A stretch of 64,000 nt of DNA from contig NZ_JAUSWV010000002.1 in the NCBI RefSeq assembly GCF_030815485.1, positions 2,666,001 through 2,730,000 of the forward strand. Reading direction: 5' to 3'. The notes below the pieces were generated by a model. That model saw only the letters and a list, made by a program, of their open reading frames with translations, was not told where the DNA came from and did not search any database. The DNA comes from Streptomyces rishiriensis (GTDB lineage Bacteria > Actinomycetota > Actinomycetes > Streptomycetales > Streptomycetaceae). Below, piece after piece: positions 31,482-39,951 of the stretch (its first letter is position 1; each line of letters opens with the position of its first letter). The position numbers and the translations under genes are program-made.

Positions 31482-33101
31482 TCAGATATGACCGACGCCC
31501 GCGCCCGCTTCCGCGTTCTCGCCCCGCTTGGTGAGCAGCGCGACGAACACGGCGACGACCGCCACCCCGGCGGCGACCAGCGAGGCGAGGCTCATGCCGG
31601 AGATGAAGGTGTCGTGGGCGACGTCCGTGATCTTCGCGGCGATCGCTTCGGGGGTGCCCTTGGCCACCGGCGCCACGCCGACCTGAACCGCCTCGGAGGC
31701 CTGGTCCAGTTGGGCGGGGGTGAGCTCGGGCAGGCCCGCGCCCTTCCAGTTGGCCGGCAGGTCACCGTCGACCTTGGACGCCATCACGGCACCCAGCACG
31801 GCCGTACCGAGGCTGCCGCCGATCTGCATGGCCGCCTGCTGGAGACCGCCCGCGACGCCGGACAGCTCCATGGGGGCGTTGCCGACGATGACCTCGGTCG
31901 CGCCGACCATGACCGGGGCGAGTCCGAAGCCCAGCAGGGCGAACCAGATCGACATGAGACCGCTGCTCGTGTCCGTCTCCAGCGTGGACATGCCGTACAT
32001 GGCGATGGCGGTGGCGGCCATGCCGCCCGCCAGCGGGATGCGCGGGCCCAGCTTGGTGATCGCCGCGCCCGCGAGCGGGGAGCCGACGATCATCATGCCG
32101 GTCAGCGGGAGAAGGTGCAGGCCCGCGTCGATCGGGCTCATGCCGTGCACGTTCTGGAGGTAGAACGTCACGAAGAACAGGCCGCCCATGAAGGCGATCG
32201 CCATCAGGACCATGAGGACCACACCGGCCGACAGCGGGACCGAGCGGAACAGCCCCAGGGGGATGAGCGGTTCCTTGACCTTCGTCTCCCAGAAGGCGAA
32301 GGCCGCGAAGAGCACCGCGGAGCCGACGAGGAAGATCCAGGTCATGCCGTCGGCCCAGCCCCAGGTCGGCGCCTTGATCAGGGCCCAGACCAGGCAGAAC
32401 ATCGCGCCCGAGAGGAAGGCGATGCCGAGGAGGTCGAAGGAGCGCGGGGCGTTCTCGGCCCGGTGGTCGAGGAGGATCACCACGCCCAGGACCAGGGCGA
32501 GGGCGCCGACCGGCACGTTGATGAAGAACACCGACTGCCAGTTGACGTGCTCGACGAGGACGCCGCCGAGGATCGGGCCGCCGGCGGTGGACGCGCCGAT
32601 GACCATGCCCCACAGGCCGATGGCCATGTTGAGTTTCTCGGCCGGGAAGGTCGCGCGCAGCAGCCCGAGCGCGGCCGGCATCAGCAGGGCGCCGAACAGT
32701 CCCTGGAGCGCCCGGAAGGCGACCACGGCACCGATGCTGCTGGACAGGCCTATCGCGCCGGAGGCGGCCGCGAAGCCGACGACGCCTATCAGGAACGTCT
32801 GACGGTGGCCGAAGCGGTCACCCAGTTTGCCCGCGGTGATCAGGGAGACCGCGAGGGCGAGGAAGTAGGCGTTGGTGATCCACTGGACCTCGGCGAAGGT
32901 GGCACCCAGGTCGCTGGCGATGGCCGGGTTGGCGATGGCCACGATGGTGCCGTCGAGGGCCACCATCATGACGCCGACGGCGACGGTGATGAGGGTGAAC
33001 CACGGGTGTCCGCGCAGCCCCTTGGCGGACGGCCCGTCCGACGGGTCTGCCGGTGCCTTGCCGTCCGGCCCCGTCGCGTCGATGGTGGTCTGACTGGTCA
33101 T
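31482..33101 (-). CDS. MFS drug exporter, DHA2 (14-TM) family
   Basis: A 539-residue major-facilitator transporter of the EmrB/QacA drug:proton antiporter type. TM1 carries the DHA2 motif ALDGTIVAIANPAIA (48-62). The loop 2-3 signature GKLGDRFGHRQ is at 91-101. The motif-C-like GPILGGVLVEHVNWQSVFFINVPVG follows in TM5, and hydrophobic segments total about 14. The substrate is unknown. ATG at 33101 begins the conserved text. It is divergent from a TetR gene with a 67-bp shared promoter full of TGACA repeats, so the TetR protein very likely represses it. Confidence 0.9.
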   Translation of the reverse strand: MTSQTTIDATGPDGKAPADPSDGPSAKGLRGHPWFTLITVAVGVMMVALDGTIVAIANPAIASDLGATFAEVQWITNAYFLALAVSLITAGKLGDRFGHRQTFLIGVVGFAAASGAIGLSSSIGAVVAFRALQGLFGALLMPAALGLLRATFPAEKLNMAIGLWGMVIGASTAGGPILGGVLVEHVNWQSVFFINVPVGALALVLGVVILLDHRAENAPRSFDLLGIAFLSGAMFCLVWALIKAPTWGWADGMTWIFLVGSAVLFAAFAFWETKVKEPLIPLGLFRSVPLSAGVVLMVLMAIAFMGGLFFVTFYLQNVHGMSPIDAGLHLLPLTGMMIVGSPLAGAAITKLGPRIPLAGGMAATAIAMYGMSTLETDTSSGLMSIWFALLGFGLAPVMVGATEVIVGNAPMELSGVAGGLQQAAMQIGGSLGTAVLGAVMASKVDGDLPANWKGAGLPELTPAQLDQASEAVQVGVAPVAKGTPEAIAAKITDVAHDTFISGMSLASLVAAGVAVVAVFVALLTKRGENAEAGAGVGHI

Positions 33102-33115
33102 GCGTTCGAGGTTAG

Positions 33116-33164
33116 TGACAGCCGCTGACAATTGACAAACGGGTTCACAAGTCGGTAACTGACA
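33116..33164. promoter_or_regulatory. Shared MFS/TetR promoter with four TGACA repeats
   Basis: TGACA occurs on the plus strand at 33116, 33126, 33133 and 33160. The third copy gives TTGACA (33132-33137), which with TAACTG 18 bases on could be the TetR gene promoter. The cluster is the likely operator for the TetR protein, though its direct-repeat layout is unlike the usual single palindrome. Confidence 0.45.
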
Positions 33165-33168
33165 CCTC

Positions 33169-33804
33169 ATGGGAACTCTGCGTGAGCGCAAGAAGCAGCG
33201 CACCCGGGACGCGCTGCTGCGCGCCGCGGTGGAGCTGTTCACCACGCAGGGATACGAGCGGACCACCGTCGACGAGATCGCCGCCGCCGTCGACGTCTCG
33301 CAGCGCACCTTCTTCCGCTACTTCGCCGGCAAGGACGAGGCCGCGCTCGCGCTGGTGGAGATGACGGTGGAGCGGTTCGTCGAGGGGGTGCGCTCGCGCC
33401 CGCCGCACGAGCCGCCGATGGAGGCGCTGCGCCAGGCGGTGCTGGACGGCTGGCACTCGATCAACGAGGTCGTCGAGTCCGTCGTACCCGTGGAGCTGTA
33501 TCTGCGCCTGTACCGGGTGATCGAGTCGACGCCGGTGCTGCTCGCCGCGCACCTGCGACGCTCGGCGGAGGTGGAGGAGGATCTCGCGCGGGTGGTCGCC
33601 GAGCGTGAGGGGCTCGACGTGGACGCCGATCCGCGGCCGCGGCTGGCGGTGGCCGTGTTCAGCGGCGTGATGCGGGTGACGGAACGGCAGTGGTCCACGG
33701 ACGCCGACTTCAGCCTGGACCGGATCCGCGCGCTGACGTCCCTGTATCTCGACGGGGTGGGGCCCGCCCTGCTGGGGGACTGGCGCGAGACCCGACGGAC
33801 ATAG
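33169..33804 (+). CDS. TetR family transcriptional regulator
   Basis: A 211-residue TetR protein. The N-terminal helix-turn-helix is RTRDALLRAAVELFTTQGYERTTVDEIAAAVDVSQRTFFRYFAGKDE (about 11-57). The rest is an all-helical ligand domain with WHSINEVVESVVPVELYLRLYRVI and a C-terminal helix. Its position 67 bases from a divergent DHA2 exporter indicates local repression of the exporter and itself, relieved by the exported drug. The ATG lies close to the upstream repeats and has only a weak ribosome binding site. Confidence 0.9.
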   Translation: MGTLRERKKQRTRDALLRAAVELFTTQGYERTTVDEIAAAVDVSQRTFFRYFAGKDEAALALVEMTVERFVEGVRSRPPHEPPMEALRQAVLDGWHSINEVVESVVPVELYLRLYRVIESTPVLLAAHLRRSAEVEEDLARVVAEREGLDVDADPRPRLAVAVFSGVMRVTERQWSTDADFSLDRIRALTSLYLDGVGPALLGDWRETRRT

Positions 33805-33904
33805 AGACGTAAAGGGCCTTCTGACCCTCGACACGCCCGTTGAAACGTGATCCCCGTCACTTGGGTCACCCGAGACCCTCTCGTTCTCCTAGTGTGTCCT
33901 TTCA

Positions 33905-35122
33905 GTGACTTCCTTCGACACCTCCCCGCAGCTCAACGTCTGGCGCGCACTGGCCGCCCTGGCCGTGGTGTTCGTGATGCTGGCGACCACCGGCTGGACG
34001 GCGCTGCGTCATCAGCGGGAGACCACCGCCCTGCAGACCTCGCGCTCGGAATGGGAGCACGGCCGGCTGGCCGGGCACCGGCTGCCGGACCCCGGCTCCG
34101 CCCCCGCCCGGCTCGCCCGCTTCTTCGCCTCGCTGAGCGCCCCGCAGCGCACGGCGCTCGCGCGGGACTACCCGCTCGCGGTGGGCAACATGAACGGCGC
34201 CCCCGCCGAGCTGCGCTACCGCGCCAACCGGGTGGCGCTGCTCCAGCAGATCCGGCTCGAGCGCACCCGCATGCGGGACAGCCGGCTGACGCCCTCGGGA
34301 CAGCAGCTGGCCGGCCGGCGCATGCAGCGCTACGAGTCGATGAGCACCGCCGGCCGGCAGATCCTCGCCTTCGACCCGGAGGGCTCCGGCCGGGTCGCCG
34401 AGGTGTTCGGCAGCCTGGACGAGGCCGAGCGGATCTCCGTCGTCGTCCCCGGCGTCGACACCGATCTGCTCACCTTCCAGCGCACGAACCGCAAGTACTC
34501 GGCGCCGGTCGGCATGGCCCAGGCCCTCTACTCGGCCGAGCGGGAGGCGAGCCCCTCGACGCCCACGGCCGTGATCGCCTGGGCCGACTACACCTCACCC
34601 GACGGACTCGGCATCGACTCGGCCACCGCCATGCGCGCCGAGAGCGGCGCCGTCCGGCTGAACGCCCTGCTGACCGCCCTGCCGGGCAGCGCGCCGGTCT
34701 CGATGTTCTGCCACAGCTACGGCTCGGTGGTGTGCGGGGTCGCCGCGCACGCGATGCCGGACCGGGTGGCCGACATCGCGGTGGCCGGCAGCCCCGGGAT
34801 GCGGGTGGAGAACGCGGCCCAGCTGGACACCGACGCCCGGGTGTGGGCGATGCGCGACGCCGACGACTGGGTGCAGGACGTGCCGCACCTGGAGCTCGGC
34901 GGTCTCGGGCACGGCGAGGACCCGATGGCGCAGGAGTTCGGCGCGCGGGTGCTGTCGGCGCGCCAGGCCAAGGGTCACGGCGGCTACTTCGAACCGGGTA
35001 CAGACAGCCTGCGCAACCTCGCCGAGATCGGCACTGGCGCGTACCACTCGGTGGAGTGCGCCCACGATGATGCCGCCTGCACGGCGGGTTTGTCCGATAC
35101 GACGAAGGCCGGACGCGCGTAG
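33905..35122 (+). CDS. DUF1023-type alpha/beta hydrolase, membrane-anchored
   Basis: A 405-residue protein with one N-terminal membrane segment (about residues 12-32). The following helical region (50-150) leads to a DUF1023-type alpha/beta hydrolase domain: ISVVVPGVDTDLLTF, the nucleophile elbow FCHSYGSVVCGVAA (Ser about 272) and IAVAGSPGMRV. Probably an exported or membrane-facing esterase; substrate unknown. The GTG at 33905 has no clear ribosome binding site. TAGTGT lies seven bases upstream, so a leaderless transcript is possible. It ends 41 bases before the next gene on the same strand. Confidence 0.75.
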   Translation: MTSFDTSPQLNVWRALAALAVVFVMLATTGWTALRHQRETTALQTSRSEWEHGRLAGHRLPDPGSAPARLARFFASLSAPQRTALARDYPLAVGNMNGAPAELRYRANRVALLQQIRLERTRMRDSRLTPSGQQLAGRRMQRYESMSTAGRQILAFDPEGSGRVAEVFGSLDEAERISVVVPGVDTDLLTFQRTNRKYSAPVGMAQALYSAEREASPSTPTAVIAWADYTSPDGLGIDSATAMRAESGAVRLNALLTALPGSAPVSMFCHSYGSVVCGVAAHAMPDRVADIAVAGSPGMRVENAAQLDTDARVWAMRDADDWVQDVPHLELGGLGHGEDPMAQEFGARVLSARQAKGHGGYFEPGTDSLRNLAEIGTGAYHSVECAHDDAACTAGLSDTTKAGRA

Positions 35123-35162
35123 AGACGCAGGAATTGCGGTGCGCGCGGGGAGGGGACGAAGA

Positions 35163-36050
35163 ATGGGTGTCGCGCATACGATGAGCCGCATGGGTGACGT
35201 ACTGGCCGGATTTCATGCCGCCTGGGAGTTCGAGTCCGACTCCGTCCTCATCCGCTACGAACGGGGGCTGCGCACGCCCAAGCTGCTGTCGGCACTGGGC
35301 GAGCGCCGGATTCCGCTGGCGGCCATCGGTCGGGTCACCCTGACCGCCGGCAAGCGCGGGACGGTCGTGCTCCGGGCGGAGCCGAGGCCGGGGGCCGATC
35401 CTCTGATGGAGGCGGCCGCGGGACAGCTCAAGGAAGGGTGCGACCCGTACCGGCTGGTGCTGCCCGCCGAACGGGAGACGCTCGCCCAGTACTACGCCGA
35501 CGAGCTGCGGGAGCGGCTGACCGACTCCGGGCCGGCGGAACGCTTCCTGGTGGACGCGCCCGAGGCGCCGCTGTCCTTCAAGGCGTACGACGGCAAGGCC
35601 TCGTTCGACGGGCGCACCGTGCGGTTCCGGTGGTTCTGGACGGGTGCGTCGTCGGCGAAGTGGAAGGCCGGCGACCAGAGTTTCGCCGTGTCCGCGCTGA
35701 GCGGGGTCGAGTGGCGGTCGCCCGAGGTCTTCGAGGGGCATCTGCGGCTGCTGCGCGGCGACGCCGCTCCGGCCCAGGCCGACCAGGATCCGGCGACCGT
35801 CGTCTTCGGGCTGGGGTACGGGCCGGTGCACGAGTCACTGCCGTTCGCGGCGGCGGTCCTCGCGGCGGTCCGCGGACGCGGGAACGCGGCGGCGGTCCAG
35901 GCGGCGGCCGTCCCGGCGGCGGCATCGCCGCGCCGGGACCCCTCCGACATCGCCGAACGGATCCGGCACCTCGGGGAACTCCACCTGGCCGGGTTGGTCA
36001 CCGACGAGGAGTTCTCCGCCAAGAAGGCCGAGCTGCTCGCCGAGCTCTAG
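35163..36050 (+). CDS. DUF4429 / SHOCT domain protein
   Basis: A 295-residue cytoplasmic protein. Residues about 10-100 and 120-220 are two PH-like DUF4429 repeats (WEFESDSVLIRYERG and FKAYDGKASFDGRTVRFRW). An Ala-rich linker (about 230-255) leads to a C-terminal SHOCT motif, DIAERIRHLGELHLAGLVTDEEFSAKKAELLAEL. SHOCT ends often mediate oligomerisation. Function is unknown. ATG at 35163 was chosen because GGGGAGGGGA lies six bases upstream. In-frame ATGs at 35181 and 35190 are alternatives. Confidence 0.75.
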   Translation: MGVAHTMSRMGDVLAGFHAAWEFESDSVLIRYERGLRTPKLLSALGERRIPLAAIGRVTLTAGKRGTVVLRAEPRPGADPLMEAAAGQLKEGCDPYRLVLPAERETLAQYYADELRERLTDSGPAERFLVDAPEAPLSFKAYDGKASFDGRTVRFRWFWTGASSAKWKAGDQSFAVSALSGVEWRSPEVFEGHLRLLRGDAAPAQADQDPATVVFGLGYGPVHESLPFAAAVLAAVRGRGNAAAVQAAAVPAAASPRRDPSDIAERIRHLGELHLAGLVTDEEFSAKKAELLAEL

Positions 36051-36075
36051 GTCGTGTCCGCGATGCCCCGCCCGG

Positions 36076-36109
36076 CCGGCGACGCCCGGCACGCTCGCCG
36101 CGTCGCCGG
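36076..36109. terminator. Terminator between convergent DUF4429 and AKR genes
   Basis: Perfect 10-bp arms CCGGCGACGC/GCGTCGCCGG with a 14-base loop, 26 bases after the DUF4429 stop, in the 205-bp gap of two convergent genes. Confidence 0.65.
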
Positions 36110-36255
36110 GACCGCCCACGCACACCCGGTACGGGGCCGGCCCTCCGCCCTGCGCCCCGCCCGCACCGGACGCCGCGAGCGCTGTCCTCCGGGCGGACGG
36201 CGCTGCCTCGCGGACGCGACCCGGGGTCCGATCCGCCCGGACGGGGGCCCGGCCC

Positions 36256-37272
36256 TCACTCGCGTCCGGCGGAGGTGAACGTCATGTCCGGGTAGCGGTC
36301 GCCCGCCACCTCGCCGGCGATGGGCTCCAGCGACGCCAGCTCCGAAGGCGTCAGTTCGATGGTCGTCGCCGCCGCGTTCTCCTCGACCCGGGTGGGCTTG
36401 CGGGTGCCGGGGATCGGGACCACCGACAGACCGTGGACCCGGGACTGCTGCTGGACCCAGGCCAGGGCGATCTGGGCGGGCGTCGCCCCGTGGGCCTCGG
36501 CGATCGCGCGGACCGGGTCCAGGAGCGCCCCGTTGGCGGCCGCGTTGTCGCCGGTGAAGCGGGGCTGCTGACGGCGGAAGTCGTCGGCGGTGAGGTCCTG
36601 GTCGGCGTCGGTGAAGGAGCCGGTGAGGAAACCCCGGCCCAGCGGGGAGTAGGCGACCAGGGTCACGCCCAGGGCGCGGGCCGCCGGGACCACCCGGGCC
36701 TCGATGTCACGGCTGAACAGCGACCACTCCGACTGCACCGCGGCGATGGGGTGGACCTCCTGGGCCGCGCGCAGTTCGGCGGCCGTCACCTCGCTCAGGC
36801 CCAGCTGCTTGACCTTGCCCTCACGCACCAGTTCGGCCATCACGCCGACGGTGTCCTCGATCGGCACGTTCACATCGCGGCGGTGCATGTAGTAGAGGTC
36901 GATGACGTCGACGTCCAGCCGCGTCAGGCTCGCCTCGACGGACTCGCGGATGTACGGCGCGTCGTTGCGGACGATCCGCCGGGTCGGTTCGTCCGGCGGC
37001 ACCGCCAGGGCGAACTTGGTCGCGATCACGACCTCGTCGCGGTGGGCCTTGAAGAACGGGGAGAGGAACCTCTCGTTCTCGCCCGCGCCGTACGCGTCCG
37101 CCGTGTCGTACATCGTGACGCCGAGCTCCAGGGCGCGTTCCAGGGTCGCCCGGGACTCCTTCGCGTCCGAGGGGCCGTAGGCGAAGCTCATGCCCATGCA
37201 GCCGAGGCCCTGGACGCCGATCTCGGGGCCCTGCCCGCCGAGTCGTGCCGTCGGGATCCTGGGGTCGGTCAT
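36256..37272 (-). CDS. Aldo/keto reductase
   Basis: A 338-residue NADPH-dependent aldo/keto reductase with the full catalytic tetrad Asp56 (YDTADAYG), Tyr61, Lys86 (IATKF) and His130 (DLYYMHRRD). The cofactor region VVPIPGTRKPTRVEENAAA is near residue 290. Length and the LGCMGMSFAYGP start match AKR13-like enzymes of bacteria, which reduce aldehydes or ketones; the natural substrate is unknown. Its ATG overlaps the stop of the upstream merR-like gene (ATGA, 37272-37269), so the two are co-translated and the MerR protein is the likely activator. Confidence 0.9.
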   Translation of the reverse strand: MTDPRIPTARLGGQGPEIGVQGLGCMGMSFAYGPSDAKESRATLERALELGVTMYDTADAYGAGENERFLSPFFKAHRDEVVIATKFALAVPPDEPTRRIVRNDAPYIRESVEASLTRLDVDVIDLYYMHRRDVNVPIEDTVGVMAELVREGKVKQLGLSEVTAAELRAAQEVHPIAAVQSEWSLFSRDIEARVVPAARALGVTLVAYSPLGRGFLTGSFTDADQDLTADDFRRQQPRFTGDNAAANGALLDPVRAIAEAHGATPAQIALAWVQQQSRVHGLSVVPIPGTRKPTRVEENAAATTIELTPSELASLEPIAGEVAGDRYPDMTFTSAGRE

Positions 37273-37763
37273 CGGGCGGTTCCTTCCGCTTCCTGGTACC
37301 GGGCGCCGGTGGCGTCCGCGTAGAACGTGATCTTCCGGTCGAGCACGGCGAGGGTGTCCTGGAGTTCGGCGATCCGCGCCCGGACGTCCCGCCGGGTCGC
37401 CTCCAGCAGCTCGTACCGCTCGCGGAACGTGCTCTCGCCCTCCCGCACCAGCTCGGCGTAGCGCACCATGTCGGCGACCGGCATGCCGGTCAGCCGCAGC
37501 TTCCCGACGAGGTCGAGCCAGTCCAGGTCACGGTTGCTGTAGCGGCGCTGGCCGGTGTGCGAGCGGTCGATGTGGGACATCAGCCCGATCCGCTCGTACC
37601 AGCGCAGGGTGTGGGCGGTGAGGCCGGTGAAGGCGACGACCTCGCTGATCGTGTAGCTGTCCTGCCCGTCCGGACGGGGGTGCCGCGGGGGCGGCCCGGA
37701 GCAGACGTCCGGAGGGTTCTGGGATTGCTCGATGGTCACGGGCGTGGTCTGCAACACCGTCAT
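37269..37763 (-). CDS. MerR family transcriptional regulator
   Basis: A 164-residue MerR regulator. A short N-terminal extension (about 35 residues) precedes the winged helix: YTISEVVAFTGLTAHTLRWYERIGLMSHIDRSHTGQRRYSNRDLDWLDLVGKLRLTGMPVADMVRY, then a dimerisation coiled coil. No Cys-rich metal site is visible, so a small organic or aldehyde-type signal is more likely. ATG at 37763 has GGAGG four bases upstream. A perfect CTTGGAG/CTCCAAG palindrome lies 18 bases upstream. It is coupled to the aldo/keto reductase gene. Confidence 0.9.
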   Translation of the reverse strand: MTVLQTTPVTIEQSQNPPDVCSGPPPRHPRPDGQDSYTISEVVAFTGLTAHTLRWYERIGLMSHIDRSHTGQRRYSNRDLDWLDLVGKLRLTGMPVADMVRYAELVREGESTFRERYELLEATRRDVRARIAELQDTLAVLDRKITFYADATGARYQEAEGTAR

Positions 37764-37780
37764 GACCTCCACGCTATGGC

Positions 37781-37798
37781 CTTGGAGTGCGCTCCAAG
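37781..37798 (-). promoter_or_regulatory. MerR operator upstream of merR-AKR operon
   Basis: Perfect 7-bp arms CTTGGAG-TGCG-CTCCAAG. MerR activators bind such dyads inside the promoter spacer. Here TTGCTT (about -35) and CATAGC (about -10) on the minus strand flank it. Confidence 0.7.
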
Positions 37799-37860
37799 CA
37801 AGCGGAAAAGGTAAGAAAACCGGGGGACGCGGCTTGATCACGCTGGTTAGCGTGCGGAGC

Positions 37861-38340
37861 ATGAGTCCCGTACGCCGTGCCCTGCCCGAGGACGCCGCCG
37901 AAGTGCTGCGGCTGCGCCAAGTGATGATCGACTCGGTTTCCTCGGTGGGCCCCTCCACCGACTGGCATGCCGAGTCGCTGCCCGCGCTGCGGGAGCGGCT
38001 GTCCGAGCCGGACGGGGACTTCGCGGCCTTCGTCGTGGATCACCCGGAACGCCCGGGGACGCTGGCCGCGCTGGTCGTCGGCACGATCGAGTACCGGATA
38101 GGCCGGGCCGGCAACCCGCGGGGAGTCATCGGCTTCGTCTTCAGCGTCGCCACCGACCCGGACGCACGCCGCCGCGGATACGCGCGCGCCGGCATGGACG
38201 CCCTGCTGGACTGGTTCCGGAGCCGGGGCGCCGTGCAGGTCCACCTCACCGCGTCCGCCGACGCGGCCCCCCTCTACGCCTCCCTGGGCTTCAAGCCCAA
38301 GCCGGACCCCTTGATGGAGCTGCTGCTTTCGGACGCATAG
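37861..38340 (+). CDS. GNAT family N-acetyltransferase
   Basis: A 159-residue acetyltransferase. The acetyl-CoA pocket is GFVFSVATDPDARRRGYARAGMDALLDWF (about 97-125), with the R-R-R-G-Y-A pattern. C-terminal HLTASADAAPLYASLGFK is the usual family end. Substrate unknown. ATG at 37861 follows GCGGAGC. It is divergent from merR, and its stop codon TAG lies 10 bases before the next start. Confidence 0.85.
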   Translation: MSPVRRALPEDAAEVLRLRQVMIDSVSSVGPSTDWHAESLPALRERLSEPDGDFAAFVVDHPERPGTLAALVVGTIEYRIGRAGNPRGVIGFVFSVATDPDARRRGYARAGMDALLDWFRSRGAVQVHLTASADAAPLYASLGFKPKPDPLMELLLSDA

Positions 38341-38350
38341 GCTCGACGGC

Positions 38351-39172
38351 ATGTCGCTCAAGAGCCTCGCGCTGATCGAGAACTGGCCGGTTCCCTCCGC
38401 CTCGGCGGGTGTCGTACGGGCCGACGGTACGGTCCTGGGGAACCATGGCCCGGTCGGCCGGCGTTTCCCGCTGGCCTCGGTCACCAAGCCGCTCGCCGCG
38501 TACGCCGCCCTCGTCGCGTACGAGGAGGGCGCGATCGAACTGGACGAACCGGCCGGGCCCCCGGGGGCCACGGTCCGCCATCTCCTCGCGCACACCTCCG
38601 GGCTGGCCTTCGACGAGCACCGGGTGACGGCGCCCCCCGGCGAGCGGCGGCTGTACTCCAACGCCGGGTTCGAGCAGCTCGGCGACCATCTGTCGAAGGC
38701 CACGGAGATCCCGTTCGCGGAGTATCTGCGTCAGGCGGTGCTGGAGCCCCTGGGGATGTCCGGCACCTCTTTGGAGGGCTCCCCCGCGAAGGACGGCGTC
38801 TCGACGGTCGAGGACCTGCTGCGCTTCGCGGCGGAGGTGCAGGCGCCCCGGCTGCTGGATCCGCGGACCGTGGCGGCGGCGATGACCGTGCAGTACCCGG
38901 GGACGAAGGGCGTGCTGCCGGGGTACGGGCACCAGAACCCCAACGACTGGGGGCTCGGTTTCGAGATCCGCGACTCCAAGTCGCCGCACTGGACGGGCAG
39001 TTCCTCCTCGCCGCGCACCTTCGGGCACTTCGGCCAGTCCGGTACGTTCCTGTGGGTCGACCCCGACGCGGGCGTCGCCGGGGTCGCCCTGACGGACCGG
39101 GCGTTCGGGCCGTGGGCGATCGAGGCGTGGCCCGCCTTCACGGACGCGGTGCTGGCCGAGGTCCGGGGCTGA
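38351..39172 (+). CDS. Serine hydrolase, beta-lactamase/PBP4-like family
   Basis: A 273-residue cytoplasmic-looking penicillin-recognising-fold protein. The SxxK nucleophile box is SVTK (43-46). The YxN motif is YSN (102-104). The third box appears as HFGQSGTF near residue 224 (HxG). No signal peptide is present. It may be an esterase or D-aminopeptidase-like enzyme. No ribosome binding site precedes the ATG. CATAGGCT, which contains the GNAT stop, ends eight bases upstream and could be a -10 for a leaderless mRNA. The 3' end overlaps the convergent pirin gene by 35 bases. Confidence 0.85.
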   Translation: MSLKSLALIENWPVPSASAGVVRADGTVLGNHGPVGRRFPLASVTKPLAAYAALVAYEEGAIELDEPAGPPGATVRHLLAHTSGLAFDEHRVTAPPGERRLYSNAGFEQLGDHLSKATEIPFAEYLRQAVLEPLGMSGTSLEGSPAKDGVSTVEDLLRFAAEVQAPRLLDPRTVAAAMTVQYPGTKGVLPGYGHQNPNDWGLGFEIRDSKSPHWTGSSSSPRTFGHFGQSGTFLWVDPDAGVAGVALTDRAFGPWAIEAWPAFTDAVLAEVRG

Positions 39173-39836
39173 ACTCCTGCTCCGCCGGGCCGAAGACCCA
39201 CATCAGCAGTTCCGCGTCGGTCACGCCGACCGCCTCCACGTCCTTGGCGTCCGTGATGCGGGCCGCGTCCCCCGGCGCCAACTCCTCGCCGTCCAGGCGG
39301 GCTTCGCCGCGCACGACGTGGACGTAGACGTGCGGCGCGTCCGGCACCGCCGTCCGCTCCCCCGCGCCCAGGCGCCTCACGTGCAGCATCGCGCCCGCCT
39401 CAGGGACGGCGTACGGGGTGGAGTCGGCGATGCCGCGGACCGTCTCGTAGGACGGCTCGCCGCCGGGGGCGAAGGGGGCCAGCCACATCTGGACGAAGGC
39501 CAGGGGCGCGTCGGCGTCGTTGCGTTCCGCGTGGCGTACGCCGCCCGCGGAGCTGAGCCGCTGCACGTCCCCCGGGCGGACCACGCTCTCGTGGCCCGCC
39601 GAGTCGCGGTGCGTGAGCTCGCCCTCGACCACCCAGGTGACGATCTCGGTGTGGCTGTGGGGATGTTCGTCGAAGCCGGCGCCGGGCGCGAGGCGCTCCT
39701 CGTTGCAGGCGATCAGCGGGCCGAAGCGGAGGTTGCCGGGGTCGTAGTGGGGGCCGAAGGAAAAAGCGTGCCGGGTGTCGATCCCGGCGGCCGGGTCCCC
39801 GCCTCGGTAGCGCTCGTCGGCGCGCCGTACGTCCAT
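39138..39836 (-). CDS. Pirin family protein
   Basis: A 232-residue bicupin of the pirin type, related to quercetin 2,3-dioxygenases. Metal ligands are visible as His58, His60, His102 and Glu104 (FDEHPHSHTEIVTWV and GGVRHAERN). The N-terminal DTRHAFSFGPHYDPGNLRFGPL segment is family-typical. The role in bacteria is redox- or metabolism-related and not defined. ATG at 39836 (MDVRRADERY) is the conserved start. It is divergent from fasR and overlaps the serine hydrolase tail by 35 bases. Confidence 0.85.
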   Translation of the reverse strand: MDVRRADERYRGGDPAAGIDTRHAFSFGPHYDPGNLRFGPLIACNEERLAPGAGFDEHPHSHTEIVTWVVEGELTHRDSAGHESVVRPGDVQRLSSAGGVRHAERNDADAPLAFVQMWLAPFAPGGEPSYETVRGIADSTPYAVPEAGAMLHVRRLGAGERTAVPDAPHVYVHVVRGEARLDGEELAPGDAARITDAKDVEAVGVTDAELLMWVFGPAEQEFSPGPRPAPRP

Positions 39837-39951
39837 CACCCGTCCACGGTAGACCCGCCGCACCCGTGCGACGGCCGTGCGACGACCGCGCGCCGTCGCC
39901 GCCCGCGACCCGGCGGCGCACGCCCCCGTCCCGATAAGGCAGTCTTGTCCC

